A DNA stretch of 64,000 nt from an uncultured Clostridia bacterium (GTDB taxonomy: Bacteria; Bacillota; Clostridia; Oscillospirales; Oscillospiraceae): positions 56,991 through 120,990 of the forward strand of contig CAMCKD010000002.1 in NCBI GenBank assembly GCA_945875335.1. The letters run 5' to 3'. Both the position numbers and the translations under genes were made by a program. The notes under the pieces were generated by a model. That model did no database searches. It was not told the DNA's origin and worked only from the letters and a program-made list of their open reading frames with translations. Shown here piece by piece: positions 26,633-34,362 of the stretch. Numbering within the stretch: position 1 is the first letter of the stretch; every line of letters starts with the position of its first letter.

Positions 26633-27520
26633 ATGCTAGACTTGATTTGTGCTTATGAGAATTATCTTGCAAAGGTAAAACAAGCATCCGGCAATACCAT
26701 ATCCTCCTATATGCGTGACATTCGCCAATTTGTGGACTGGCTGCACCAAAAGGAGGGAGGAGATATTCTGAATGCTACCAATAAAGATGTCTGCGACTAC
26801 CTCTCCTTCATGCAATCCCAAGGGAAGTCCGGGGCGACGGCATCCAGGTCTTTGGCCAGCTTGAAGAATTTCTTTTCCTACGCTGTTTCCTCCGGTTTTT
26901 TGGAGAAGTCTCCTGTCTCTGATGGAATCCATGTAGAGCGGGGCGAAAAGAAACTTCCACAAATTCTCACCGGGAAAGAAGTGGAGCTGCTGCTGGCCCA
27001 GCCGGTCTGCAGCGATGCCAAGGGTTATCGGGACAAAGCCATGCTGGAAGTGATGTATGCCACCGGCATGCGGGTGTCGGAGCTGGTAGAGCTGAATGTG
27101 GAGGATGTAAACCTTGAGCTCAGCGTGGTGAAATGCGGCGGAGAGAAGAAGAGCCGCGTGATTCCTTTGTATCCTGCGGCGCTTCGGGCCCTGACCGATT
27201 ACATCCAGGAGGCAAGACCCACTCTGATCGTGGAACCCACGGAGTCCGCTTTGTTTGTAAATATCAGCGGAACCCGCATGAGCCGCCAGGGCTTTTGGAA
27301 AATCCTCAAATTCTATCAGGCGAAGGCCGGAATTGAAAAGGAAATCACCCCCCATACCCTGCGCCACAGCTTCGCGGTGCATCTGCTGGAAAATGGAGCC
27401 GACCTGGGTTCTCTTCAAGAGCTGATGGGCCACAGCGACATCTCTTCTACTCAGATGTACGCCCACATGCTCAACCAGAAAATCAAGAGCGTCTACCAAA
27501 AATGCCATCCCAAAGCATAA
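26633..27520 (+). CDS. xerD: Tyrosine recombinase, XerD type
   Basis: A 295-residue recombinase. The N-terminal SAM-like core-binding domain (residues 1-85) includes ENYLAKVKQASGNTISSYMRDIRQF. The catalytic domain has Arg in YATGMRVSEL, the HTLRHSFAVHLLENG box (H-x-x-R), the GHSDISSTQMYAH box with the second His and the nucleophilic Tyr. Length and context fit the chromosomal dimer-resolution enzyme, acting with FtsK (present at 48389-51235). ATG 26633 follows AGAGG. Calling it XerD and not a generic integrase is by similarity of pattern. Confidence 0.85.
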   Translation: MLDLICAYENYLAKVKQASGNTISSYMRDIRQFVDWLHQKEGGDILNATNKDVCDYLSFMQSQGKSGATASRSLASLKNFFSYAVSSGFLEKSPVSDGIHVERGEKKLPQILTGKEVELLLAQPVCSDAKGYRDKAMLEVMYATGMRVSELVELNVEDVNLELSVVKCGGEKKSRVIPLYPAALRALTDYIQEARPTLIVEPTESALFVNISGTRMSRQGFWKILKFYQAKAGIEKEITPHTLRHSFAVHLLENGADLGSLQELMGHSDISSTQMYAHMLNQKIKSVYQKCHPKA

Positions 27521-27562
27521 AAACAGTCTATCCCCAAAAGTGGAGATAGACTGTTTTGGTTT
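27520..27562 (+). terminator. xerD terminator
   Basis: Perfect 13-nt arms AAAACAGTCTATC / GATAGACTGTTTT followed by GGTTTT. Confidence 0.85.
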
Positions 27563-27583
27563 TATGTATGGATTTTTGGGATA

Positions 27584-29611
27584 TCAGGTAGGGTAACAGC
27601 GGACGACAAACTGCACCATATCCCAAAATGCAGGGATGTTGATTGCTGCCAGTGCTGCGGAACCACAGAGACTGATTGCAGGAACCAGGAATCGGACATG
27701 CAGGCGCTGCTCCACCTTCTCAACCAACTGGAACAGTAACGTCAGAAATGCCCAGCCGAAATACAGGGAGTAGAGAATCAGTCCGTTTTCCGTAGTGCCC
27801 CAGCCGAGCAGGAGCAGAACAGCAGCCGACATGCCGACCCAGGTGAAGGCAAACTGGCTGCTTTTTTTGTCCCGATTCCACAGGGCGCTGACGATGGCCA
27901 GCAGCAAAATGACAATGCCAACCAGGTGAATGGCCTCCGGTTGGTTCAGCTGCCAGGTGTGTTCGCCGATGGAAGTGACGATCTCTTCCGCGTTGGGGGC
28001 AGCCAGCCAGTCGTGAAGGAATGCGGTATACTGACGAAGCTTATCCATCCATGTCAGCTCTCCGCCGGACAGTACCATGTAAAAGGAGAGTTTGGAGGTG
28101 ATGTTGAAGATCACATCAAAGCGGAACAGCACCAGCATCAACGCTGCAAATTCAAAGCAGCGCTGTTCCATTTCCCGGAACCAGGACTGGAAGCTCTGGA
28201 GAGGGGACTGGCTGGCGGTGAAGGGCAGCAGGAGCATACTGGTGATCAGGGTACCTCCTGCGCCGCAAAGGGCGAAGGGAGCGGCAGTGTGCCTTTCTGA
28301 GATCAGATACATGGTGAACATCATCCAGAAATAGGCGATGATATATTGCTCCATCATTACAGTGAACAGAAGCTGTGTATAAGTGCAGGACATGAGCAGC
28401 ATGAAGCAGATTCGCTTTATGGAATCCAGCTTCATCATCTTTGCCAGCATCAAGTGGGCCGCAAAGAGCAAAAGGATCTGCACTCCCTGCATCAGAATCG
28501 CCTGCACCGTGGTGGAATTCCCCAGCAAACCTGCCAGCAGATAGGGGATGCCCACAAAGGGAGCGGCAAAGGCTGCAAACAAGGGCTGGCGGATGTCATT
28601 TTCCGGGTTTGTCAGGGTGACAAAGGCACCATCCTGAACCAGAAGGGAAGAGTCGCTGGTGTAGAGCGCCCCGCCGATGACGCCGCTGGAAAGCTCTGTT
28701 TCATAGAAGGCTCTGGATTGGGCAAAGCAAACTGCCATCATCCCCAGAGAAAAGACGATCAGAAGCCCGAAAATCACCCATTCCGCTTTGGTAATGCCGG
28801 AGAACAGACTGATTTCCGAGAAGATAGACACCATTTTCTTCCAGAAAGCCAGAACACAGATATATACAAACAACATGCCGACCACTGCGGCAAGAATACT
28901 CAGCAGATTGATCAGGTCCAGGAAAATTGGGAAAGCCTCCTTGATGGCCATTGTCTTTGGAGACAGCACCCAGCCCCTGCAAAAAGCAGCCTGCTGCCCC
29001 CAGCAGACTCCGGCTGCCGTGAGAAGCGACACCACCCGCAGGCGCAGGGAGTTCTTCCTCGCCCAGCCCAGCAGAGAGGGGGCTTGAGAGGCGATGATGA
29101 TGGCGGCAAGGAATGATATCGGTGCGGCAATCAGAATTCCCAGATTCAGCCGCAGATTCAGGCAGTAAAGTCCCATGGCGGAAATGGGGAAATACCAATT
29201 TTTCTTAATGTTCGAGAGGATGGCGTCCTTTTCCTGCACCGGGAGCTGCTCTTTCATCAGCGCCTGCGCCTGGGTGAGCAGCCACAGGGACAAAACATAC
29301 ATGGCGTAGAATCCGGCTGCGCAAAGAAGTAACCCCGCGATTGTACCATAGGAGCCACGGGAGCTGAATAGGTCATACCCCCAGTAAGCAATCATGGCTG
29401 CCGTCAGAATGCTGGCTGCCTTGACCCACAAGCCGGAGGAGGCCGGTGCTTTCCAAGGGGCAAAGTACACCGCTGCCAAAACCGCGACGGCAACGGCGGC
29501 TGCAAGCAAAAGGGAAGGGGAGAGGAATAAACAAAGCGCAGCAACAGCTGAAAGCAGCAGCGGCAGATTTCCCCCCAAATGTCTTATCATGGAGTCGTTG
29601 TGGTTTCTCAT
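27584..29611 (-). CDS. Large polytopic membrane protein, unknown function
   Basis: A 675-residue protein with roughly fifteen or more transmembrane helices, beginning with a short polar N-terminus (MRNHNDSMIRHLGG) and then LLSAVAALCLFLSPSLLL. A larger extracytoplasmic region lies around residues 320-350 (ETELSSGVIGGALYTSDSS) before another helix set. The layout recalls GT-C glycosyltransferase- or polymerase-like envelope proteins, but no diagnostic D-D/E motif is clear. No partner genes adjoin it: xerD converges from one side and pfkA lies upstream. Confidence 0.7.
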   Translation of the reverse strand: MRNHNDSMIRHLGGNLPLLLSAVAALCLFLSPSLLLAAAVAVAVLAAVYFAPWKAPASSGLWVKAASILTAAMIAYWGYDLFSSRGSYGTIAGLLLCAAGFYAMYVLSLWLLTQAQALMKEQLPVQEKDAILSNIKKNWYFPISAMGLYCLNLRLNLGILIAAPISFLAAIIIASQAPSLLGWARKNSLRLRVVSLLTAAGVCWGQQAAFCRGWVLSPKTMAIKEAFPIFLDLINLLSILAAVVGMLFVYICVLAFWKKMVSIFSEISLFSGITKAEWVIFGLLIVFSLGMMAVCFAQSRAFYETELSSGVIGGALYTSDSSLLVQDGAFVTLTNPENDIRQPLFAAFAAPFVGIPYLLAGLLGNSTTVQAILMQGVQILLLFAAHLMLAKMMKLDSIKRICFMLLMSCTYTQLLFTVMMEQYIIAYFWMMFTMYLISERHTAAPFALCGAGGTLITSMLLLPFTASQSPLQSFQSWFREMEQRCFEFAALMLVLFRFDVIFNITSKLSFYMVLSGGELTWMDKLRQYTAFLHDWLAAPNAEEIVTSIGEHTWQLNQPEAIHLVGIVILLLAIVSALWNRDKKSSQFAFTWVGMSAAVLLLLGWGTTENGLILYSLYFGWAFLTLLFQLVEKVEQRLHVRFLVPAISLCGSAALAAINIPAFWDMVQFVVRCYPT

Positions 29612-29716
29612 TTTCTATCCTCATATTCTTTTCATTGAAAGCGGTCAGCTTTTCGGAGGCATTATATCACCTTTCTCGATTTCAGTCCAGAAGAAAATCT
29701 GTTCTTTTTGTTGATT

Positions 29717-29753
29717 CAGAAAGGAAACAGCCACTGCCAAAAGCAGTGGCTGT
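29717..29753 (-). terminator. pfkA terminator
   Basis: Minus-strand arms ACAGCCACTGC / GCAGTGGCTGT followed by TTTCCTTTC, shortly after the pfkA stop. Confidence 0.7.
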
Positions 29754-29773
29754 CGAAATAGTAGGGAAGGGGC

Positions 29774-30745
29774 TTAGGTTCCGGTCATGGCGGCCAGCAC
29801 ATCCACTTCCATCTGCTGGATGCCCTTCTTCATGGCCAGGCCCTCGTCGATGTCCACATCGGAGAAGGAGCCGTCGTGGGTGCAGATGATGCGGTTGGTT
29901 TTGCCGGCCAGCAGCAGCTCCACAGCCAGATAACCCATCTTGGTGGCGTTGACCCGGTCACGTCCAGTGGGCGTGCCGCCGCGCTGAATGTGGCCCAGAA
30001 CGGTGACCCGGGGGTCCAGGTCGATGGCTTCTTTGATTTTGGCGGCAATGTCAGAGGCAGAACCGGCGCCCTCGGCCACCACGATCATGTAGTGGGTGAA
30101 GCCGTTGAACCGGGCCTGGCGAATCTTTTCGATCACATCCCGCTCAAAATCAATGGGCTCTTCGGGAACCAGAACAGCGGTCGCGCCGCAGGCCAAGCCC
30201 ACATACATGGCCAGATATCCGGCGTTGCGGCCCATGACCTCCACAACAGAGCAGCGTTCATGGGACTGCATGGTGTCCCGCAGCTTATCGATGCACTCGA
30301 TGGCGGTGTTGGCAGCGGTGTCGAAGCCAATGCAGTAGTTGGTGCAGCTGATGTCGTTGTCAATGGTGCCGGGGATGCCGATGACGTTGATGCCGTACTT
30401 GCTCAGCGCCTTAGCGCCACGGAAGGTACCGTCACCGCCGATGGCAATGATGCTGTCCAGGCCAAGGAACTTACAGGTGGAAACAGCCTTGCGCTGACCC
30501 TCTTCGGTCATAAACTCCTTGCTGCGGGCGGTGTAGAGGATGGTGCCGCCCCGGTTGATGGTGTGGGCAACGCTCTTTTCATCCAGACGCACAATATCGC
30601 CGGAAATCAGACCGTTCCAGCCTCGACGGATGCCATAGCATTCAATGCCATGGTAAATAGCAGTTCTGACAACGGCGCGGACGCAGGGATTCATTCCAGG
30701 CGCGTCTCCGCCGCTGGTAAGTACACCAATTCTTTTTACGCTCAT
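29774..30745 (-). CDS. pfkA: ATP-dependent 6-phosphofructokinase
   Basis: A 323-residue glycolytic enzyme phosphorylating fructose 6-phosphate. It has IGVLTSGGDAPGMNPCVRAV at the N-terminus, IAIGGDGTFRGA (Gly at the position that distinguishes ATP from PPi users), the catalytic GIPGTIDNDI loop, VVEVMGRNAGYLA and GHIQRGGTPTGRDR. AGGAGG precedes ATG 30745. It is monocistronic, and length is standard. Confidence 0.97.
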   Translation of the reverse strand: MSVKRIGVLTSGGDAPGMNPCVRAVVRTAIYHGIECYGIRRGWNGLISGDIVRLDEKSVAHTINRGGTILYTARSKEFMTEEGQRKAVSTCKFLGLDSIIAIGGDGTFRGAKALSKYGINVIGIPGTIDNDISCTNYCIGFDTAANTAIECIDKLRDTMQSHERCSVVEVMGRNAGYLAMYVGLACGATAVLVPEEPIDFERDVIEKIRQARFNGFTHYMIVVAEGAGSASDIAAKIKEAIDLDPRVTVLGHIQRGGTPTGRDRVNATKMGYLAVELLLAGKTNRIICTHDGSFSDVDIDEGLAMKKGIQQMEVDVLAAMTGT

Positions 30746-30781
30746 GATGTTTACCTCCTGAATTCAAATTCGGATGCTACT

Positions 30782-30810
30782 ATTGTACAGTTTTCGACAG
30801 GAAAAGTAAA
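30782..30810 (-). promoter_or_regulatory. pfkA promoter
   Basis: Minus-strand TTTACT (30810-30805), a 17-base spacer and TACAAT (30787-30782). Confidence 0.6.
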
Positions 30811-30908
30811 GGATATTTTTCGCAATTTGCTGGAGACATTTCACGCAGCCTTCCTTGACCGGAGGGCACAAGAAAGTCCAATCTGGTGTGACCATGGCGT
30901 TCTGCTCA

Positions 30909-31793
30909 TCAACCCAAATGATATATAGTGTGAATGGGTGCGCTCTGTTCGGAATTCAAATACGAAACTGCAATGGCAATGCGCATCGGTTTTCCCTCCA
31001 AATTGTCGTGCCAACGCAGGATAAATTCTTCTTCTGTGAGATATGTGTAACTGCCGGCAGTCGATGGATCCATAAAAAAATAAATATACGAATCTCTCTG
31101 CGTATCCTTCATGTATCCAACCAACACAACATAGTGCCCGTCGTCTTCTGTTCTTGTCGTGTAATCACCGTCATCTTTCCAGGCCTGAATCACGCAAATG
31201 ACAGGAGTGTCATCATCAAGGGCTGCCCTGAATTGCGACAGCAAACGATCCGAAAGCGCCAAATCGAGTTCATCTAACGCGTAATCTGTACATACAATTT
31301 CTGTTGCAAACACAGGTGTATTCGGAAAACCTTCTATACGAACGGCATTCAAATACTCAGCTATTTTCATATAGTTTGTTCCGTTTTCTGGAGTTGCTGC
31401 CAGTTCCAAAAGCAATCGATCCTCTCTGGTGTCAAAATCATACCCCGCATAACGCAAAACAGATGCTACACAAGACACTCCACAGGTAAAATTATGGCCC
31501 TGTCTATATAGCGGCACCTCCAGAAGCTTACAATTTCCCTCCTCATCCGTTTCAGGCAGCGGCATGGATGAAATGCCTGAAGTGTAGAACGTATTTCCTT
31601 GCAGTTCGATGTCGCTGAGGTAGTATTCCTTCATCTGATTGGCAACAGCCTCGGCTTCTGCTGGTTTGTTTTCCGAAATCGCTGCGGTTTCATGAACAGA
31701 AACGCTCGTATTCTCGGATGCGGCATTTGCTGCCATGGGCAGTACGGCTCCTGCCACTGCAAGGCAGAGGAGAAGCTTATGTATTTTTTTCAT
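30909..31793 (-). CDS. Secreted C39-like papain-fold protein
   Basis: A 294-residue protein with a classical signal peptide (MKKIHKLLLCLAVAGAVLPM then AANAA, likely cleavage near residue 25). The mature part carries a C39-type cysteine-peptidase core: YRQGHNFTCGVSCVASVLRY (Cys nucleophile region, near residue 115), DDGHYVVLVGYM (His) and FFMDPSTAGSYTYLT (Asp region). It is free-standing and secreted, not fused to an ABC transporter, so it is not a bacteriocin exporter; peptidase activity is inferred. GGAGGG precedes ATG 31793, with its own promoter upstream. Confidence 0.8.
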   Translation of the reverse strand: MKKIHKLLLCLAVAGAVLPMAANAASENTSVSVHETAAISENKPAEAEAVANQMKEYYLSDIELQGNTFYTSGISSMPLPETDEEGNCKLLEVPLYRQGHNFTCGVSCVASVLRYAGYDFDTREDRLLLELAATPENGTNYMKIAEYLNAVRIEGFPNTPVFATEIVCTDYALDELDLALSDRLLSQFRAALDDDTPVICVIQAWKDDGDYTTRTEDDGHYVVLVGYMKDTQRDSYIYFFMDPSTAGSYTYLTEEEFILRWHDNLEGKPMRIAIAVSYLNSEQSAPIHTIYHLG

Positions 31794-31851
31794 CTCATAA
31801 TCCCTCCGATACATTTTGAATCCGTACCGTTTTTGTACGATGAACAATTGT

Positions 31852-31881
31852 ATTATACTATTTTCTCCTGAGAAATTGCAA
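31852..31881 (-). promoter_or_regulatory. Promoter of the C39-like gene
   Basis: Minus-strand TTGCAA (31881-31876), an 18-base spacer and TATAAT (31857-31852). A small inverted repeat CGTAC-N7-GTACG lies just downstream. Confidence 0.55.
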
Positions 31882-31961
31882 TATCAAGTTGAGCATTTCG
31901 TCTATTCGGGAAGCAGTGTATCATGTTTGTAGCATGGCAGAAAGGAGGCACACGGCAGCCC

Positions 31962-32123
31962 AACGAAACAAAACCATTATTTTGTTGCGAGCGAGCACGG
32001 GCACGGAGGCGCGGCGGCGAAGCTGCCGGGGCCGGAGTGGACAGCGCAGCGGTTGGCAGGGGAAACTCCTCTGTTTTTTATTATTTCCCCTGCGAACGCA
32101 ACAAAATAAAAATTTTGTTGCGT
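31962..32123. repeat. 162-bp element with 28-bp terminal inverted repeats
   Basis: The left arm at 31962-31989 (AACGAAACAAAACCATTAT, then TTTGTTGCG) matches the reverse complement of 32096-32123 at 24 of 28 positions. Each arm is itself close to a palindrome (the right one folds as AACGCAACAAAAT-AAAA-ATTTTGTTGCGTT at 32094-32123). The interior is very GC-rich and contains a second inverted repeat GCAGGGGAAA / TTTCCCCTGC. There is no credible gene inside. It looks like a MITE or another structured mobile repeat. Confidence 0.6.
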
Positions 32124-32142
32124 TAGGAGTGGAGTTGTGCTA

Positions 32143-32676
32143 TCATATATCTGAACTCAAGGAATCTTTTATTTGCGTCTGGGATGAATTGCGTTCCCGG
32201 CAGCCTGTCCAGCTATCTTTATCACATCGATAGTATACGAATTGATCATTGCAGTGCGTTTCCCGAAATCCGACTTTTTCCAAAACATGTTGGCTTCGTA
32301 TGTTTTTGTGGATGGCGTCTGCAAATACGGTCTGCAATTTCAAATCCTGAAATGCGTAATCCAGCGCCAGGATTTCTGCCTGGGTTCCGTAGCCACGATT
32401 TTTGACGGCATCATTCTTCATGTGGATGCTCAGTGTCCCTTTTCCTGAATCGATGTCCTTTAGAATGATTTCGCCGATGGGTTCCCTTTCCAGCATGACG
32501 GCCAGATGAACCCGTCCAAGCTGCTGCTGCCGTTCCCAGTAGGCGTCCACATCTGCTTCATGATAGATATACTCCGTAAAGCGGCTCATGTCTGAAAACA
32601 GATCCGGGTCGTTGGAAAAACCCTGAAAAAACTGCCGCAGGAGTGATTTCGTCATTTTGCACAAATATATGTTCAT
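32143..32676 (-). CDS. GNAT-family N-acetyltransferase (RimJ/RimL type)
   Basis: A 177-residue acetyltransferase. It has the RimL-like N-terminus (KSLLRQFFQGFSNDPDLF), LAVMLEREPIGEIILKDID, the acetyl-CoA loop NRGYGTQAEILALDYAF, and the late HKNIRSQHVLEKVGFRE (N-x-x-S-x-x-V/L-x-E-K-x-G-F). The polar C-terminal tail after residue 150 is not conserved in the family. Start ATG 32676; ATG 32655 is possible. Divergent from xerC with only 32 bases between starts, so the promoters overlap. Confidence 0.82.
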   Translation of the reverse strand: MNIYLCKMTKSLLRQFFQGFSNDPDLFSDMSRFTEYIYHEADVDAYWERQQQLGRVHLAVMLEREPIGEIILKDIDSGKGTLSIHMKNDAVKNRGYGTQAEILALDYAFQDLKLQTVFADAIHKNIRSQHVLEKVGFRETHCNDQFVYYRCDKDSWTGCRERNSSQTQIKDSLSSDI

Positions 32677-32708
32677 ATTTTGATATACCTTTTACAGGAG
32701 GATTTCTT

Positions 32709-33713
32709 ATGCAGCGATACCACGATTGTCCGCAGATTTTGCGGGAATTTTTGATTTATCACGAGACAATTAAGGGTCAGTCTCCGTTGACGATTTCAGA
32801 ATACTATCTGGATTTGAGGATGTTTCTGCGCTTTATCAAGCTGATGCGAAACGATATGCCCATCAATACGGATTTGGAAACCATTGACATCAAGGACGTG
32901 GATTTGAATTTCGTGCGAAGCATTGACACCAGCGAGATTTTTGATTTTCTGTCCTACCTTGCCAATGATCGGGCTATCAATCCAGAGAATCCAGCCCCGG
33001 ATTACGGCATTTCAGCATCCGCCAGGGCAAGAAAGCTTTCGGCCATCAAGTCCTTCTATAAATATCTGACGGTACGAACCAAGCAGCTTACCGAAAACCC
33101 GGTCGCAGACCTGGAATATCCCAAACTGCGGAAAAGCCTTCCCAAATATCTGACCATGGAACAGTCCGCTTCCCTGCTCCAGGCGGTTTCCGGCCCCAAC
33201 GAAAAACGGGATTACGCCATTTTAATGTTGTTTTTGAACTGCGGAATCCGCCGCAGTGAGCTGGTTGGGCTGAATCTGTCGGATGTTTACGAAGATCGCA
33301 TCCGCGTGGTCGGCAAAGGTAATAAGGAGCGATTTGTATATTTTGGTTCCGCTTGCAGAAAAGCCATCGATGCCTATTTGGTTGAACGCAGCAAAAAAAT
33401 CCTGACAGACAACAAAGCGCTTTTTGGCTCCCGTGACGGCAATCGCATCAGTGTCACAGCGGTGCACCGGCTGGTAAAAAAAGCACTGATGCAGGCCGGA
33501 CTGGATTCTACCCAGTTTTCAGCCCATAAGCTGCGGCATACAGCGGCCACCATGATGCTTTCCGGCGGCGTAGATGTGAAAACCGTCCAGGAGGTTCTGG
33601 GCCATGAGAATCTGAATACCACCCAGATTTATACCCACATCGAAAATACAGAGCTGAAAATCGCAGCAGAAGCCAATCCCCTGTCAAAGCTGGACTTCTC
33701 AAAAGATGAATGA
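32709..33713 (+). CDS. Tyrosine recombinase, XerC-like
   Basis: A 334-residue tyrosine recombinase with an N-terminal core-binding domain (QILREFLIYHETIKGQSPLT then ISEYYLDLRMFLRF) and a catalytic domain holding NCGIRRSELVGLN (Arg), HKLRHTAATMMLSGG (H-x-x-R) and GHENLNTTQIYTHIE (His and Tyr nucleophile). It is longer than typical XerC because of an extra segment around residues 50-95. It may be the partner of the XerD-like enzyme 5 kb upstream, or a stand-alone Xer. AGGAGG precedes ATG 32709. No mobile-element context. Confidence 0.8.
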   Translation: MQRYHDCPQILREFLIYHETIKGQSPLTISEYYLDLRMFLRFIKLMRNDMPINTDLETIDIKDVDLNFVRSIDTSEIFDFLSYLANDRAINPENPAPDYGISASARARKLSAIKSFYKYLTVRTKQLTENPVADLEYPKLRKSLPKYLTMEQSASLLQAVSGPNEKRDYAILMLFLNCGIRRSELVGLNLSDVYEDRIRVVGKGNKERFVYFGSACRKAIDAYLVERSKKILTDNKALFGSRDGNRISVTAVHRLVKKALMQAGLDSTQFSAHKLRHTAATMMLSGGVDVKTVQEVLGHENLNTTQIYTHIENTELKIAAEANPLSKLDFSKDE

Positions 33714-33763
33714 CAAAAACATATGTTGATGAAAGATTTACCTGTGCGAAATTCAATCCGTAC

Positions 33764-33792
33764 TTGATTTTATGAAAATAATGGGTTATAAT
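33764..33792 (+). promoter_or_regulatory. Promoter of XRE regulator gene
   Basis: TTGATT (33764-33769), a 17-base spacer and a perfect TATAAT (33787-33792). Confidence 0.75.
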
Positions 33793-33816
33793 GTCAATTG
33801 CAACTAATAGTTGACA
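33792..33816. promoter_or_regulatory. Candidate operator at the XRE gene promoter
   Basis: TGTCAA (33792-33797, counting the last T of the -10 box) and TTGACA (33811-33816) flank a perfect palindrome CAACTA-A-TAGTTG (33801-33813). Its position over the transcription start fits autorepression by the adjacent XRE protein (inference). Confidence 0.55.
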
Positions 33817-33842
33817 TATTTCTGCGCAATGGAGGTGATTTT

Positions 33843-34301
33843 ATGTCGATTGGAGAACGCATTACCTCTCTGCGAAAAGAGGCAAATCTCTCCCAGGGCA
33901 AGCTGGCTTCTCTCTTGGAGGTGAGCCGGCAGGCAGTTAGTAAGTGGGAAAACGATCAGGCGACGCCGGATACTCTGAAGCTGATCCAGCTTGCCGATGT
34001 TCTGAAAACCGACGTAGAATACCTCGCCACCGGCAGAGAGTCAAAAAACGAGCCAATTGTTGTAAAAGTGCCGGAAATTCAAGAAAAAATTGTGGAAAAA
34101 CCAGTGGTTCAGTATGTGGAGAAAACCGTAGAGAAACCGGTGTATGTGGAAAAACCAGTCATCCGCACCGTCGAAAAGCTGGTGGAGAAGCCCATCATCA
34201 AGCGGATTGTCCGAGTACGCTACCTGCGAAATCCGCTGGAATTTCTGGGACTGGCCATTGTCTGCTTCCTGCTTGGTATTCTGATTGGAAAAATACTATA
34301 A
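33843..34301 (+). CDS. XRE-family regulator with VEKP repeats and C-terminal membrane anchor
   Basis: A 152-residue protein in three parts. Residues 1-65 form an XRE helix-turn-helix (GERITSLRKEANLSQGKLAS, SRQAVSKWENDQATPDTLKL). Residues about 75-125 form a low-complexity repeat of V-E-K-P/T-V units (IVEKPVVQYVEKTVEKPVYV). Residues about 132-150 form a terminal hydrophobic helix (LEFLGLAIVCFLLGILIG). This suggests a DNA-binding protein tethered to the membrane by an extended linker. GGAGGTG precedes ATG 33843. Role unknown. Confidence 0.82.
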   Translation: MSIGERITSLRKEANLSQGKLASLLEVSRQAVSKWENDQATPDTLKLIQLADVLKTDVEYLATGRESKNEPIVVKVPEIQEKIVEKPVVQYVEKTVEKPVYVEKPVIRTVEKLVEKPIIKRIVRVRYLRNPLEFLGLAIVCFLLGILIGKIL

Positions 34302-34311
34302 TAATCAAAAT

Positions 34312-34356
34312 AGCCTCCGAATTGATTTGTTTTATGGTTGATTCGGAGGCTTTTTC
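34312..34356. terminator. Terminator between XRE gene and radA
   Basis: Arms AGCCTCCGAAT / ATTCGGAGGCT, followed by TTTTTCTCTT on the plus strand; the minus side is weaker. Confidence 0.75.
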
Positions 34357-34362
34357 TCTTAT

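Noticed and set aside
31923-32126. 67-codon Arg/Gly-rich open frame
   Set aside because: It runs through the inverted-repeat element at 31962-32123, and its composition reflects the GC-rich repeat, not a protein.
26633-33713. The two tyrosine recombinases as marks of an integrated element
   Set aside because: The genes between them (pfkA, C39-like, membrane protein, GNAT) are chromosomal in character, and no att-like direct repeats, tRNA target, relaxase or phage genes were seen.
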